Of a stretch of 49,193 bases of DNA, positions 9,383-17,793 are shown in pieces. Source of the stretch: Verrucomicrobiota bacterium (lineage in GTDB: Bacteria > Verrucomicrobiota > Verrucomicrobiia > Limisphaerales > J093); NCBI GenBank assembly GCA_022710935.1, contig JAKLFY010000048.1, positions 1-49,193 of the forward strand, read 5' to 3'. Below the pieces are notes generated by a model. It was not told the origin of the DNA, did not search any database, and saw only the letters and a program-made list of their open reading frames with translations. Position 1 is the stretch's first letter. The number at the start of each line of letters is the position of its first letter. A program made the position numbers and the translations under genes.

Positions 9383-9400
9383 CCGGGTGCCCTCACCCGG
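9383..9400. other. Intergenic hairpin
   Basis: CCGGGTG at 9383-9389 pairs exactly with CACCCGG at 9394-9400 around a CCCT loop. It lies between the DUF4838 gene and the ABC-F gene. There is no T-run after it, so it is a weak terminator candidate at best. Confidence 0.4.
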
Positions 9401-9488
9401 CGGCAAGGTCACACACCCAGAATGAGAACTGCCCGGGCCAGCACCGCGCTTGCGGCGGCGGCCCCGGGTCCGATATGATGTCTGATTC

Positions 9489-11429
9489 ATGCTTTCGCTC
9501 AGCGAAGTCAGCAAAGCCTACGCCGGCCGCACTCTGTTTGCGGACGTCTCGCTGCAGGTCAACCGCGAAGACCGCCTCGGCCTGGTCGGCCCCAACGGCG
9601 CCGGCAAATCGACCCTTCTGGGGCTGATTCTCGGCACGACGGCGCCCGACACCGGCACGATCGCGCTCCAGCGTGGGATCACCGTCGGGTATCTGCCGCA
9701 GGAAAACGCCCCCATTGGCGACGAGACAGTCCTCGAACTGGCCTCGGCCATCACCCCGGAAATCGGGCAGTTGCGGCGCCAACTGCGCGCCTTCGCGGAG
9801 CACGCGGCGGACACGGCCGAGTATCACGACGCGCAGGCGCGCTTCGATCAGTTGGGCGGTTCCACGCTCGAAGCAAAGGCCAAGAAAGTCCTGGCCGGCC
9901 TGAGCTTTCGTCCCGCCGATTTCGAGCGTCCTGCCAGCGCCCTGAGCGGGGGGTGGGTGATGCGGGCTTACCTGGCGCGTCTGCTCACGCTCGGCCCCGA
10001 TCTGCTCCTGCTTGATGAGCCGACCAATCATCTCGATCTCGAGGCACTGCTCTGGTTCCAGGAGTATTTGCGCGGTTACCCGGGCGCCATGGTCCTGATT
10101 TCGCATGACCGGGAGTTTCTCAACCAGCTCACGACCTCGATTCTCGAAATTCGCCAGGGACGCCTCTTCCGGTATCGGGGCAATTACGATACCTACCTCG
10201 ATCAGCGCGCGGCCAACGAGGCCCAACTGCTTGCCGCCTGGAAACACCAGCAGCGCGAGATCGCCCGCTTGCAGGCGTTTGTCGATCGTTTCCGCGCCAA
10301 GAACACCAAGGCCGCCCAGGCCCAGAGCAAGCTCAAGCAGATCGAGCGCATGGTGAAGCTCGAAGCCCCGTCCGGCGCGGAGGCGACGGTCGATTTCGCC
10401 TTTCCCCAGCCGCGGCGCAGCGGCCAGCGCGTGGTGGCGCTCGAAGGGGTGCGGTTCGCTTACGGGGAGCAGCTCATCTACGACAACCTCGACTTCGAGG
10501 CCGAACGCGGACGGCGCATCGTGCTGGTCGGACCCAACGGCGCGGGGAAGTCGACCCTGCTCAAGCTGCTGGCCGGCGTGCTCGCCCCCCAGGCGGGCGA
10601 GCGCCGCCTCGGACACAACGTCAGCGCCGGTTATTACTCGCAGTACCGCGTCGATACATTGCATCTGGACCGCACCGTGCTCGACGAAGCGTTTGACACG
10701 CCCCAGGCGCTGACCGAGACGTTCGTGCGGACGGTGCTGGGGAGCTTCCTGTTCCGTGGCGACGACGTGTTCAAGCGGGTGGGCGTGCTCAGCGGGGGGG
10801 AGAAGAGCCGGCTGGCGCTGGTCAAGCTCCTGCTCGATCCGCCCAATTTGCTCCTCATGGACGAGCCGACAACTCACCTGGATCTGGCCAGCGTCGAAGC
10901 CCTGTTGTCCGCACTCCAGCAGTTCGACGGCACGATTGTCTTCATCAGCCACGACGTCTACTTCATCCACCAACTCGCCAACCACGTCGTCCACGTCCAC
11001 AACGGACGCCTGACCGCCTACCCCGGCGACTACCGGTATTACGTCGATAAGACCGCCGCGTTGCGCGCGCCTGAATCGGGCGACGCCGATTCGGGAGAGG
11101 GTCGGGCCCCGTCAACCCAAGAGGCGGGAACGAGCGTGGCCGGCCAGCGGCGCGAGCAGAAGCGATTGGCGGCCCAGGAGCGCCAGGCCCGCTACCGTGA
11201 GCTGCAATCCGTGCGCCAGCGCGTCCGCCAACTCGAACAGGACATCGCCGCCGGCGAAGCCCGGCAGGCCGAACTGACTGCCGCCCTCGAAGATCCCGAT
11301 ACCTACGCCGATTCGAGTCGCGCCGTGGCCTTGAACCGCGAAATCACCGGGGTCATCAGCGATCTCGAGCGTCTGACCGCCGACTGGGAAACCGCGGCGA
11401 CCCGACTCCACGAGTTCGAGGGGGAGTGA
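9489..11429 (+). CDS. ABC-F family ATPase
   Basis: 646 residues without membrane helices and with two ABC ATPase domains. Domain 1: Walker A GPNGAGKST (34-42), signature ALSGGW (151-156), LLLLDEPTNHLDLEA. An Arg/Lys/Gln-rich linker (about 230-290) is the ABC-F interdomain linker. Domain 2: Walker A (348-356), VLSGGEKSRLAL (433-444), LLLMDEPTTHLD. The C-terminal 90 residues are a charged coiled coil, as in Uup/YheS-type members. ABC-F proteins act on the ribosome or on DNA branch structures; the exact subfamily is uncertain. It begins about 165 bases after the DUF4838 gene and appears monocistronic. Confidence 0.93.
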   Translation: MLSLSEVSKAYAGRTLFADVSLQVNREDRLGLVGPNGAGKSTLLGLILGTTAPDTGTIALQRGITVGYLPQENAPIGDETVLELASAITPEIGQLRRQLRAFAEHAADTAEYHDAQARFDQLGGSTLEAKAKKVLAGLSFRPADFERPASALSGGWVMRAYLARLLTLGPDLLLLDEPTNHLDLEALLWFQEYLRGYPGAMVLISHDREFLNQLTTSILEIRQGRLFRYRGNYDTYLDQRAANEAQLLAAWKHQQREIARLQAFVDRFRAKNTKAAQAQSKLKQIERMVKLEAPSGAEATVDFAFPQPRRSGQRVVALEGVRFAYGEQLIYDNLDFEAERGRRIVLVGPNGAGKSTLLKLLAGVLAPQAGERRLGHNVSAGYYSQYRVDTLHLDRTVLDEAFDTPQALTETFVRTVLGSFLFRGDDVFKRVGVLSGGEKSRLALVKLLLDPPNLLLMDEPTTHLDLASVEALLSALQQFDGTIVFISHDVYFIHQLANHVVHVHNGRLTAYPGDYRYYVDKTAALRAPESGDADSGEGRAPSTQEAGTSVAGQRREQKRLAAQERQARYRELQSVRQRVRQLEQDIAAGEARQAELTAALEDPDTYADSSRAVALNREITGVISDLERLTADWETAATRLHEFEGE

Positions 11430-11526
11430 CCGGAGATGGGAGATCGGTGCAGATGACGAAGGCGAGGACAGATGCCCACACAGCCAGCCTCGCGATCGGC
11501 GGTGTTGAGGCTGGTGTAGCGGTGGG

Positions 11527-11880
11527 TCACTTCAGCGGCAGGTAGCGCACTTGACCTTCCAACTCGCCGGGCAAACTGCATTCGGCAATCAGCAGCAGGT
11601 CGTCAATCGCGGTGGCGATGGGGACCGAAGGCCCCGCCTCAAACAAGCCCGGCATGGGCAGACCGGCCTCCGCCCGCGCATAAGCATAGGCGGTCAGCGT
11701 GGCGACATCGTGACTGACAAGCACCCGGTCTTCTGCTGCGGCCCAAGCCAGAACAGCAGGATCATCCAGGCTGGTGAGACCGGCGTGCTGCACCCGAACC
11801 ACATCCAGCGCAGGCTTGCGCCGGAGGAGTCCCCTCACGACGCCGTTGTTGAAACTCTCGTCGAACGCGAGGGCGGTCAT
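11527..11880 (-). CDS. DUF5615 PIN-like toxin
   Basis: 117 residues with the DUF5615/Mut7-C-type PIN-like fold: AFDESFNNGVVRGLL near the N terminus (acidic D6, E7), DVVRVQHAGLTSLDDPAVLAWAAAEDRVLVSHD in the middle (acidic DD and the terminal D of VSHD). These are predicted ribonuclease toxins that pair with a DUF433 antitoxin. Here the ATG follows the stop of the DUF433 gene directly (TGA-ATG), the usual order antitoxin then toxin. Confidence 0.85.
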   Translation of the reverse strand: MTALAFDESFNNGVVRGLLRRKPALDVVRVQHAGLTSLDDPAVLAWAAAEDRVLVSHDVATLTAYAYARAEAGLPMPGLFEAGPSVPIATAIDDLLLIAECSLPGELEGQVRYLPLK

Positions 11881-12225
11881 TCATCGAGATGTTGCCCCAG
11901 GACCACGCCGCGCCAGCAATCGGGTGCGAACGCCTTGAGGATCAAACCGCCGCTCGGCTTCTTCGCGCACGGCAGCAGAATGCGCCGCGCGCTGTTCGAG
12001 GTACACGGCCACCTTGGCCTGATGTCGCAATAGATAGCCGAAGACCGCGTACACATCCGCCAGCGCCAGAGTGGGGTACTGTTGGGCGATCTCCTCCGCG
12101 GTGGCGCCGCGGTCAAAGGCCTGAGCAACCGTGTCCAGCGTGACACGGGTTCCTCGCACTCGAATGACACCGTCCGCATGAGCGACCAATGGGATGGGCT
12201 CAGCTTGTTCAACCACCAAACTCAT
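11881..12225 (-). CDS. DUF433 antitoxin
   Basis: 114 residues. The core LVAHADGVIRVRGTRVTLDTVAQAFDRGATAEEIAQQYPTL is the DUF433 winged-helix fold; only parts are quoted here as evidence: RVRGTRVTLDTV (about 24-35) and the helix-turn YPTLALADVYAVFGYLL. DUF433 proteins neutralise DUF5615 toxins and probably repress their own promoter. The ATG at 12225 was chosen since residues upstream of it in the same frame are antisense to the next gene and not family-like. It is directly adjacent to the toxin gene. Confidence 0.85.
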   Translation of the reverse strand: MSLVVEQAEPIPLVAHADGVIRVRGTRVTLDTVAQAFDRGATAEEIAQQYPTLALADVYAVFGYLLRHQAKVAVYLEQRAAHSAAVREEAERRFDPQGVRTRLLARRGPGATSR

Positions 12226-12286
12226 GGTCCGAAGGCTATACCTCGGACGCGAAAACAGCAAGCGAGCAGAATCCTCAAGCCTCGAT

Positions 12287-15232
12287 TCAACTGCCGGGTG
12301 GAGCCCCTCCTTGCGGCGACAGGTTCGCTTCGGGCACCGTTGGCGTGTCGTGCTCAGCGCGAGGGAATGACGCACTCGCTCGATGCGCGAGGACTCGCAG
12401 GATGGCATCCAGGACCGCGTCCAACTGCTTGGCCAGATCCTCAGCCAGGAAGCGAAGAACGAAAAACCCGTGCTCTTGCAGGAACGCATCCTTCTGTCGA
12501 TCCCGACGGTAGGCCTCGACATCCGACAAGTGCTGCCCTCCATCCAATTCGATCACCATCCCTGCGTTGGCACACAGGAAGTCCACCTCCATACTGCCCA
12601 TGCTGTCGAATGGAATGGGGAGCTTCACGTTCAGTCGGAACCGCCCTGCCGTTTCCGAGAGGGTTTCAAGCCGGCGAAAGAGAAACGCTTCCGAAGCGCT
12701 CCGCGCCCGATCGGCACCCACGGCCTCCGGCGAGGGCGCGCGCGCCGCGTGCACGAAGAGGTGAGCCAGTGGTGTGTCCACGCCGTCCCGAATCAACCGG
12801 CGCACGCTGGCGGCGTAGTCGCGTTTCCATTCCGGATCCACGGGCAGCGGCACATCCGCCGGCCAGCCGGGCAGGGCGCTGGCAGGCAAGAGGATCGCGT
12901 AACCGACCGCTTCGTAACCCTGACATCGGCGGTCGAACATCCGCGAGAGCATCGGCACGTCAAGGTCAGCATAATCATACACCCTGACTTCGCGTTTGCC
13001 TTCGTGCAGCCGGTGTAGACGGCCGACGTACTGAGCGATGGTGCCGCGCCACGAAACGGGCAAAGCCAGAAACAGCGTGTCCAGTCGCGGGTCGTCAAAA
13101 CCTTCACCGATGTACTTCCCGGTCGCGACAAGGACCCGACCGCCCGGGGCCGCGGGTTCCGCCAGGTGGCTCAGTGCCTCACGCAAAGCCTTCCTCCCCA
13201 TGCCGCCTTGGAGCGTGATGACTTGCGGGACATGCTGCCGGAGTTGGTCAGCCAGCGCCTTCAAATGCTCCGTTCGTTCCGTCAGCACCAGCGGCGATCG
13301 GCCACTGTCCAGGGCTTCGAGGACATCCGCGCAGATCATCCGATTGCGGCTGTCGCAGTGGGCGAGTGCCTCCTGCAACTTCTGAAACTCGATCCTGAGA
13401 TCCTCATCGGGAGGGAAGGGTGATCGAAATCCCGTGGGGCGGACGATGACCTGGTGGGTGAAGGGTCGGGCCGCAGCCTGCTGTCGGGCGTCCACGCGGT
13501 ATCTGACCGGCCCACATTGCATAAAGATGATCGGATGATGTCCGTCCTTCCGCACGACGGTGGCCGAGAGCCCGGTGACAAACCGGGCCTTGGTCCGACG
13601 CGCGACCTCTTCGAAGCTGTGGGCGGAAAGGTGGTGGCATTCGTCCACGATCAGATGGCCATAGTCCGCCACCCGATCGTCCACAACGCCCTTCCGCACC
13701 AGGCTTTGCATCAGGGCCACGTCCAGGGTGCCGTTCAACTTCTTGCGACCGCCGCCCAGACGCCCGATCTCCTTGGGCGATAGGCCGAGGAAAGTCGCCA
13801 GCCGATCCACCCACTGCTCGAGCAATTGTTGGCGATGGACCAGCACCAGCGTGTTCACGCCGCGCTGGGCAATCAGCCAGGCGGCAATCACCGTTTTTCC
13901 GAACGCGGTGGTGGCTGACAACACGCCGGTATCATGCGCCAGCAGAGCCTGCGCGGCCGCCTGCTGTTCGGCACGCAGCTCGCCTCGAAAACCAACCGCC
14001 AGCGGATGGCCGGAGAATCGCTCGTCGCGCACGACTGATCGGATCCTCAGCTCCTTGAGCACCGCACTGACCTCTTCGAGGCAACCCCGAGGAAGACCGA
14101 TATGTTGGGCGCAATCCTCCGCACAGGCGATCACCCGCGGCTTGTCGTAGGTCGGCAGGCGCATCGCCTGGGCCCGGTAGAACTCGGGGTTCTGGAACGC
14201 GGCCAGACGAATCAGGCGATTCCTCAGTGCCGGTGGCAGGTCCTGCTTGGCGAGGTATATCTGGTCGGCCAACACCATCTCCAGTTCCACGGGCAACGGA
14301 CCCTCGATCGGGGCTTCTTTCCTTCGTCGCGAAGGCGGAGCGGTCCAGGGGGCATCATCCTCGCCATCCGTCGCGGCCATCCTGACGCCCACGATGCGTC
14401 CCCGGCCCTCGGCGGCCTGCACCATGCCATCGAGTTGTGGTCTCGAGACGCGCCGGACCGACGCCAGGAACGCCCATTGATCGGGATGCGGCTCGAGGGC
14501 CTCGTCAAGGAACACGCTGTTGCCCTGATCCCGGGCCCGCCGCTGCAGGGGCAGGGCAATGAGGTTGCCGAATCCTCCTTTCGGCAACGTATCCTGATTT
14601 GGGAAGAGCCGATCATACGACCGCAATCCCAGCTCGGGCCGCCGCTCCATCGTCTCCGTCAGGACCAGCGATCCCAATTTGCGCGCCATGTTCGCCGGCA
14701 CCACTCCTCGGAAGAAGAACCAGACATGCCCCCCGTTGCCGGATCGGGAACGTTCCAGAGACGCGGGAACGTCGAGCTTGCGGCAGGTTTCCAGGAATGC
14801 GGACGCGTCTTCACGCCAGTGATCGCCGTCGAAGTCCACCGCCAGGAAGTGGCATGTCTCGTCCCGGAGCATCGGGTAGACACCCATCACAAAGTCGCGT
14901 CCGGCGCCGTCGCGACCCGAAAGATGCCAGCGAACGACTTCGTCGGTCACCGTGAGGAAGCACTGGTGCGGACATTCGGAACACTTGACGCGCGGTTTCT
15001 CGCAGACGCCGCGTATCCACTCGTTGCCGCAGGCAGGCTGGTAGCCTGACCGCCCCGTCTTGCGGCTTTCGAATCGTCGCGGATACACATCGTCACGTCC
15101 GCGAAACAGCGAACGGAACAGCGCGATCTTCTCGGCGGCTGACGAATGTTGCGTCAACGTACCGCCGGTCACCATCGGGGTGTCTGCCGACGCTGTCGGA
15201 GTCGGGGCTCCCGCCTCACCGGTCGAGGTCAT
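12287..15232 (-). CDS. TOTE-type primase-helicase-nuclease fusion
   Basis: 981 residues with three parts. (1) Residues about 35-290: archaeo-eukaryotic primase-like domain of the TOTE conflict-system type, with a Cys cluster (C68, C77, C84, C87, C91), the metal-binding AVDFDGD (131-137) and GGHVWFFF (H169). (2) Residues about 410-765: superfamily-2 helicase with TTAFGKT (441-447), DECH (530-533), LSAT (555-558) and QYVGRLHRLH (734-743). (3) Residues about 845-945: DUF559/Vsr-like nuclease with EVDF (D884), VIELDGGQH (894-901) and a C-terminal FFVLRF strand. Primase-helicase fusions of this kind are predicted anti-mobile-element conflict proteins; the fused nuclease supports that. The start codon overlaps the stop of a 42-codon upstream ORF (ATGA), so translation is probably coupled. 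Function in this genome is inference. Confidence 0.88.
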   Translation of the reverse strand: MTSTGEAGAPTPTASADTPMVTGGTLTQHSSAAEKIALFRSLFRGRDDVYPRRFESRKTGRSGYQPACGNEWIRGVCEKPRVKCSECPHQCFLTVTDEVVRWHLSGRDGAGRDFVMGVYPMLRDETCHFLAVDFDGDHWREDASAFLETCRKLDVPASLERSRSGNGGHVWFFFRGVVPANMARKLGSLVLTETMERRPELGLRSYDRLFPNQDTLPKGGFGNLIALPLQRRARDQGNSVFLDEALEPHPDQWAFLASVRRVSRPQLDGMVQAAEGRGRIVGVRMAATDGEDDAPWTAPPSRRRKEAPIEGPLPVELEMVLADQIYLAKQDLPPALRNRLIRLAAFQNPEFYRAQAMRLPTYDKPRVIACAEDCAQHIGLPRGCLEEVSAVLKELRIRSVVRDERFSGHPLAVGFRGELRAEQQAAAQALLAHDTGVLSATTAFGKTVIAAWLIAQRGVNTLVLVHRQQLLEQWVDRLATFLGLSPKEIGRLGGGRKKLNGTLDVALMQSLVRKGVVDDRVADYGHLIVDECHHLSAHSFEEVARRTKARFVTGLSATVVRKDGHHPIIFMQCGPVRYRVDARQQAAARPFTHQVIVRPTGFRSPFPPDEDLRIEFQKLQEALAHCDSRNRMICADVLEALDSGRSPLVLTERTEHLKALADQLRQHVPQVITLQGGMGRKALREALSHLAEPAAPGGRVLVATGKYIGEGFDDPRLDTLFLALPVSWRGTIAQYVGRLHRLHEGKREVRVYDYADLDVPMLSRMFDRRCQGYEAVGYAILLPASALPGWPADVPLPVDPEWKRDYAASVRRLIRDGVDTPLAHLFVHAARAPSPEAVGADRARSASEAFLFRRLETLSETAGRFRLNVKLPIPFDSMGSMEVDFLCANAGMVIELDGGQHLSDVEAYRRDRQKDAFLQEHGFFVLRFLAEDLAKQLDAVLDAILRVLAHRASASFPRAEHDTPTVPEANLSPQGGAPPGS

Positions 15233-15357
15233 GCGCCGACGCTACCGCAGCCCCACCGGCGAGTCGATCCGATCTCTTTGGCTGAACCGAGGATTCGTGC
15301 AGGGGGGACCGAGGCCCGCTCAGTCCTCCATTCTGTCACTTTCACGTATTCACTCAT
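15229..15357 (-). CDS. Small leader ORF coupled to the TOTE-type gene
   Basis: 42 codons starting MSEYVKVTEWRTE and ending CGSVGA. Its ribosome site is unusually strong (AAAGGAGGAGGAAACC directly before the ATG), whereas the big gene downstream has none of its own; the stop of this ORF overlaps that gene's ATG. I recognise no family. It may be a leader that delivers ribosomes to the helicase gene or a remnant of a displaced N terminus. Confidence 0.5.
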   Translation of the reverse strand: MSEYVKVTEWRTERASVPPARILGSAKEIGSTRRWGCGSVGA

Positions 15358-15376
15358 GGTTTCCTCCTCCTTTGCA

Positions 15377-15398
15377 GGGAATCCCTCCTTGGATTCCC
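15377..15398 (-). promoter_or_regulatory. Leader hairpin with a Shine-Dalgarno-like loop
   Basis: On the minus strand GGGAATCC pairs exactly with GGATTCCC around the six-base loop AAGGAG. It lies about 20 bases upstream of the leader ORF's ATG, next to the real ribosome site. The exposed purine loop could compete for ribosomes or bind a regulator; this is inference from the sequence alone. Confidence 0.5.
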
Positions 15399-15523
15399 GT
15401 CTTCTTGGATCAGTGCTCAGCTCGGAGGAATGGGTAACCACAGGGTTTAGATCAACATCTCGCCCCTCTCCTTGCCAAGACAGCGAAACAGTAACCGCAC
15501 GAAGCGCTCGGGTCAAACGCGCC

Positions 15524-16477
15524 TCATGGACGGCGTCCCACTTCGGCGCGGGGCGCGACACCCGGACGCGCGGGGTCGAGGGTGCAACTGGGTTTGATAA
15601 GCCCTCGGCAGCGCAAGAATCCGCTCAAGCGAGGGTCGGTTGCCAACCATCGCCAGAACGCTGCCGCCGAGTCCTGGCTGAGCCCGCAGTTGGCAGCCAT
15701 CTCCGCGAACGGTCCGGCCCAAACCTGTGGCGGGGCTCCGAGCGGCGACGGAACCGGGTGAGTGTCGCGACGGCGGAATGTCGCCTCGATGCACTGCCTC
15801 ACGCGGTCGCCATCAAGCATGCCCGATTCGATCAACAGTAGCAGGTCCACCAAATCCTTCACCCGCGAGTTCGGCCTGCCCTCACGTGGCAGCGAGTAGG
15901 CGTGCAACTTCTCAGCGAACTGCTCCTCCCGCGAAATTGCCGGCACTCTTGAGGGAGCGATTCCGGCGAAGCCGAGCCAGTCACGTCCTTCCAGGGGCTC
16001 GAAGGGCTCTCGGAGCACGTCGCCCGCACTCACATCCAAATGGAAACTGATGAATCGTCGACCGGCCATGCGGGCGTCGACTGGGAAGCGGGAGCCACCA
16101 TACGGCGCGGCGTCCAGGTCGAGTCCTGGCTCACCGATCACGAAGGCGAAACCGTCTTCGAGATCCAGACTCGCCGCGTCGGCCAGGAGGTTGCGGACGG
16201 CGAGCGCGTCCCACTCCTTGGCGCCACCCGGCATTTTGAGGAGCCCAAGGTCGATGTCTCGCGTCGTGCGGGCTGACCGAATACGGAGTTCCATGGCGCA
16301 GCCCCCCTTCAACAGCCACGGTGAATCGGCGTGACGAAAGAGCCGGCACAAGAAACGGTCGAACGCGACCTGCCGACGTAGTCTCTGGAGGTCGAGCCCT
16401 TGCTCGGCTGCCGTGGTGTTCAGCCGGATTTCCAGAGCCGCTCGAAGCGCCGCAGCGGTTGCGTATCGTGGCTTCAT
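15524..16477 (-). CDS. abiEii: AbiEii-type nucleotidyltransferase toxin
   Basis: 317 residues. The nucleotidyltransferase core is visible as LLKGGCAMELRIRSA (GG motif) followed by TRDIDLGLL (paired aspartates), then FHLDVSAGD and the REEQFAEKLHAYSLP plus SRVKDLVDLLLL helices that mark the AbiEii/AbiGii family. Members are type IV toxins that nucleotidylate RNA acceptors, with phage abortive-infection phenotypes. ATG at 16477 overlaps the stop of the AbiEi gene by ATGA, fixing the start and showing coupling. The last 30 residues (from GLIKPSC) look less family-like. Confidence 0.88.
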   Translation of the reverse strand: MKPRYATAAALRAALEIRLNTTAAEQGLDLQRLRRQVAFDRFLCRLFRHADSPWLLKGGCAMELRIRSARTTRDIDLGLLKMPGGAKEWDALAVRNLLADAASLDLEDGFAFVIGEPGLDLDAAPYGGSRFPVDARMAGRRFISFHLDVSAGDVLREPFEPLEGRDWLGFAGIAPSRVPAISREEQFAEKLHAYSLPREGRPNSRVKDLVDLLLLIESGMLDGDRVRQCIEATFRRRDTHPVPSPLGAPPQVWAGPFAEMAANCGLSQDSAAAFWRWLATDPRLSGFLRCRGLIKPSCTLDPARPGVAPRAEVGRRP

Positions 16478-17118
16478 GCGCTGTATCGCTCCAGCATCCG
16501 ATCGAACCACTCAGGATGACCGCCTCGTTTTCTCAGATCGAGAATCTGCCGGTGGGTGATCACGCCGCGCCGCGCCCCATCGCGAAGCGCTTGTTCGGCG
16601 AACTCTTGGTGGCCCAGCGCGGCGACGTCGGCCACCGTTCGTATCGGCCGAGTTACGGCGAATCCCTGGCGCCGTTCAACGTCGTCCTCTGCGAGCCGAG
16701 CGCGGTGCAGCACCAGCACCTCAGGGGTGGGTGCGGTGCGGCGGAAATTGGGCGGCACAGTCATGTGGAGTTTCGAAGGATTGGCATCCGAAAGATCGTG
16801 AATGCTCAGAGCGGTCTCATGGGAATAGACCCCGACCGGCTCGGCGGCTCGATTCCGTGACCACAGGGAGTAGATCACGTATTGCTCCTCCATCGAGCGA
16901 GGAAAACGCGCCAGTCGGTAAATGCCTCGTTCGACTCGAACCCAGTTGCCCGCCTTGACATGGTGCGCCTGGCTGCCGAGCAGGAAGCCGACCTCGGCAG
17001 CCTGTTTGGCCGTGAAATAGCCCTGCTGCCCTTCAACGATCTCGAAAAGGGCCTTAACAGCGGAATGCCTCTGGGTCAGCCAGAAGTACACGTTTGTGCC
17101 GACCTCAGAGATCCTCAC
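16474..17118 (-). CDS. abiEi: AbiEi-type antitoxin
   Basis: 214 residues if translation starts at the GTG at 17118. An N-terminal winged-helix domain (HSAVKALFEIVEGQQGYFTAKQAAEVG, here visible as two helices around residues 17-45, then WVRVERGIYRLARFP) is followed by the C-terminal AbiEi antitoxin part with SHETALSIHDLSD, MTVPPN and RPIRTVADVAAL. AbiEi represses the operon and neutralises AbiEii. A longer upstream frame exists but is antisense-like; the GTG gives the correct family length and overlaps the end of the small ORF before it. Confidence 0.82.
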   Translation of the reverse strand: MRISEVGTNVYFWLTQRHSAVKALFEIVEGQQGYFTAKQAAEVGFLLGSQAHHVKAGNWVRVERGIYRLARFPRSMEEQYVIYSLWSRNRAAEPVGVYSHETALSIHDLSDANPSKLHMTVPPNFRRTAPTPEVLVLHRARLAEDDVERRQGFAVTRPIRTVADVAALGHQEFAEQALRDGARRGVITHRQILDLRKRGGHPEWFDRMLERYSA

Positions 17119-17359
17119 GGGTCTGCGTGACCTGAACTGGGTCCCGGTCGAGGTCGAGGAACAACGCATCCGGCAGGAGGCGCGTCGCGGGTTCCAGAAA
17201 CACCTCATCCGGCTGCGGCTGGAATCCCAGATGGCGACGCTGGACGAGTGGAACGTGGAATTGGTCGTGGTGAACTCGCATGACGCAGCCACCAGCAAGT
17301 CGGAAGCGGAAGCCGCGGCCCAGCGCCAAGGCCTCCGCGAGTGCTTTGCTGGTGGTCAT
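17105..17359 (-). CDS. Possible small protein upstream of AbiEi
   Basis: 84 codons, beginning MTTSKALAEALALGRGF and ending VTQTREDL. Its stop lies 14 bases inside the AbiEi start region, as expected for an operon partner. Codon third positions are GC-rich like the neighbours. The opposite strand also has an open, protein-like frame over the same bases (17096-17419), so the assignment is uncertain. No family recognised. Confidence 0.35.
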   Translation of the reverse strand: MTTSKALAEALALGRGFRFRLAGGCVMRVHHDQFHVPLVQRRHLGFQPQPDEVFLEPATRLLPDALFLDLDRDPVQVTQTREDL

Positions 17360-17510
17360 CTGCGGGGACACCGGCGCCCCATTGCGATGCGAGCCGAGGG
17401 GATCGAATCGTCTCGTTGAAAGCGTTGGATGTTGGACCGGTTTCGCCGTGCTCGTGTAAATCGATACGTGAACGGAGTCTCAGTTGGGCACGGATCGAGG
17501 CCATTGCGGG

Positions 17511-17663
17511 TTGTGCCGCGCAGACAACCCTCACACATTCCGGGGAGCGGCCAAAACGCCAGAGGAACCAATTTTTACAGGGCTAAAACGCGTTTTCACC
17601 CTTTTCGACTTTTGGCACGTCACGGCAGCATTTCGGCATGCGTTGTGTCGGCAAACGTCGGCA
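17511..17663 (+). repeat. Dispersed 153-bp intergenic element, copy A
   Basis: Begins TTGTGCCGCGCAGACAA and ends GTCGGCAAACGTCGGCA. A 154-bp relative in the same orientation lies at 44654-44807: it shares the start (TTGTGCCG, CAGACAA, CCTCA), the interior GCCAAAA and TTTACA, and the terminal doubled GTCGGCA. The element sits in the gap between the AbiE block and the arsenic island. No reading frame is conserved between the copies, so it is a non-coding repeat. Confidence 0.65.
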
Positions 17664-17757
17664 ATGGTCTCCGAGAGAGCCCATTCACGGGATTGCCTCG
17701 GTGGTCCTCCGCGCTCCGTGGTCCCGGTGAGCATAAGCGCTGACCTTCAGCTCGCGC

Positions 17758-17782
17758 TTGACATTATTCGCTATATGGCGAA
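17758..17782 (+). promoter_or_regulatory. ArsR-type promoter/operator in front of arsR1
   Basis: TTGACA (17758-17763) is followed after three bases by the 16-bp palindrome TTCGCTATATGGCGAA (17767-17782), whose outer five bases match perfectly. The same arrangement (TTGACA, 3 nt, 16-bp box) occurs at 21961-21985 in front of the second arsR. A box placed just after the -35 would let a bound ArsR dimer block RNA polymerase. The -10 is weak. Confidence 0.7.
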
Positions 17783-17793
17783 CAGTGCCAGAA

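Noticed and set aside
17096-17419. Plus-strand gene opposite the small AbiE-linked ORF
   Set aside because: Open and GC3-rich, but it lacks a good start and is antisense to the AbiEi start; the minus-strand reading fits the operon better. Not fully excluded.
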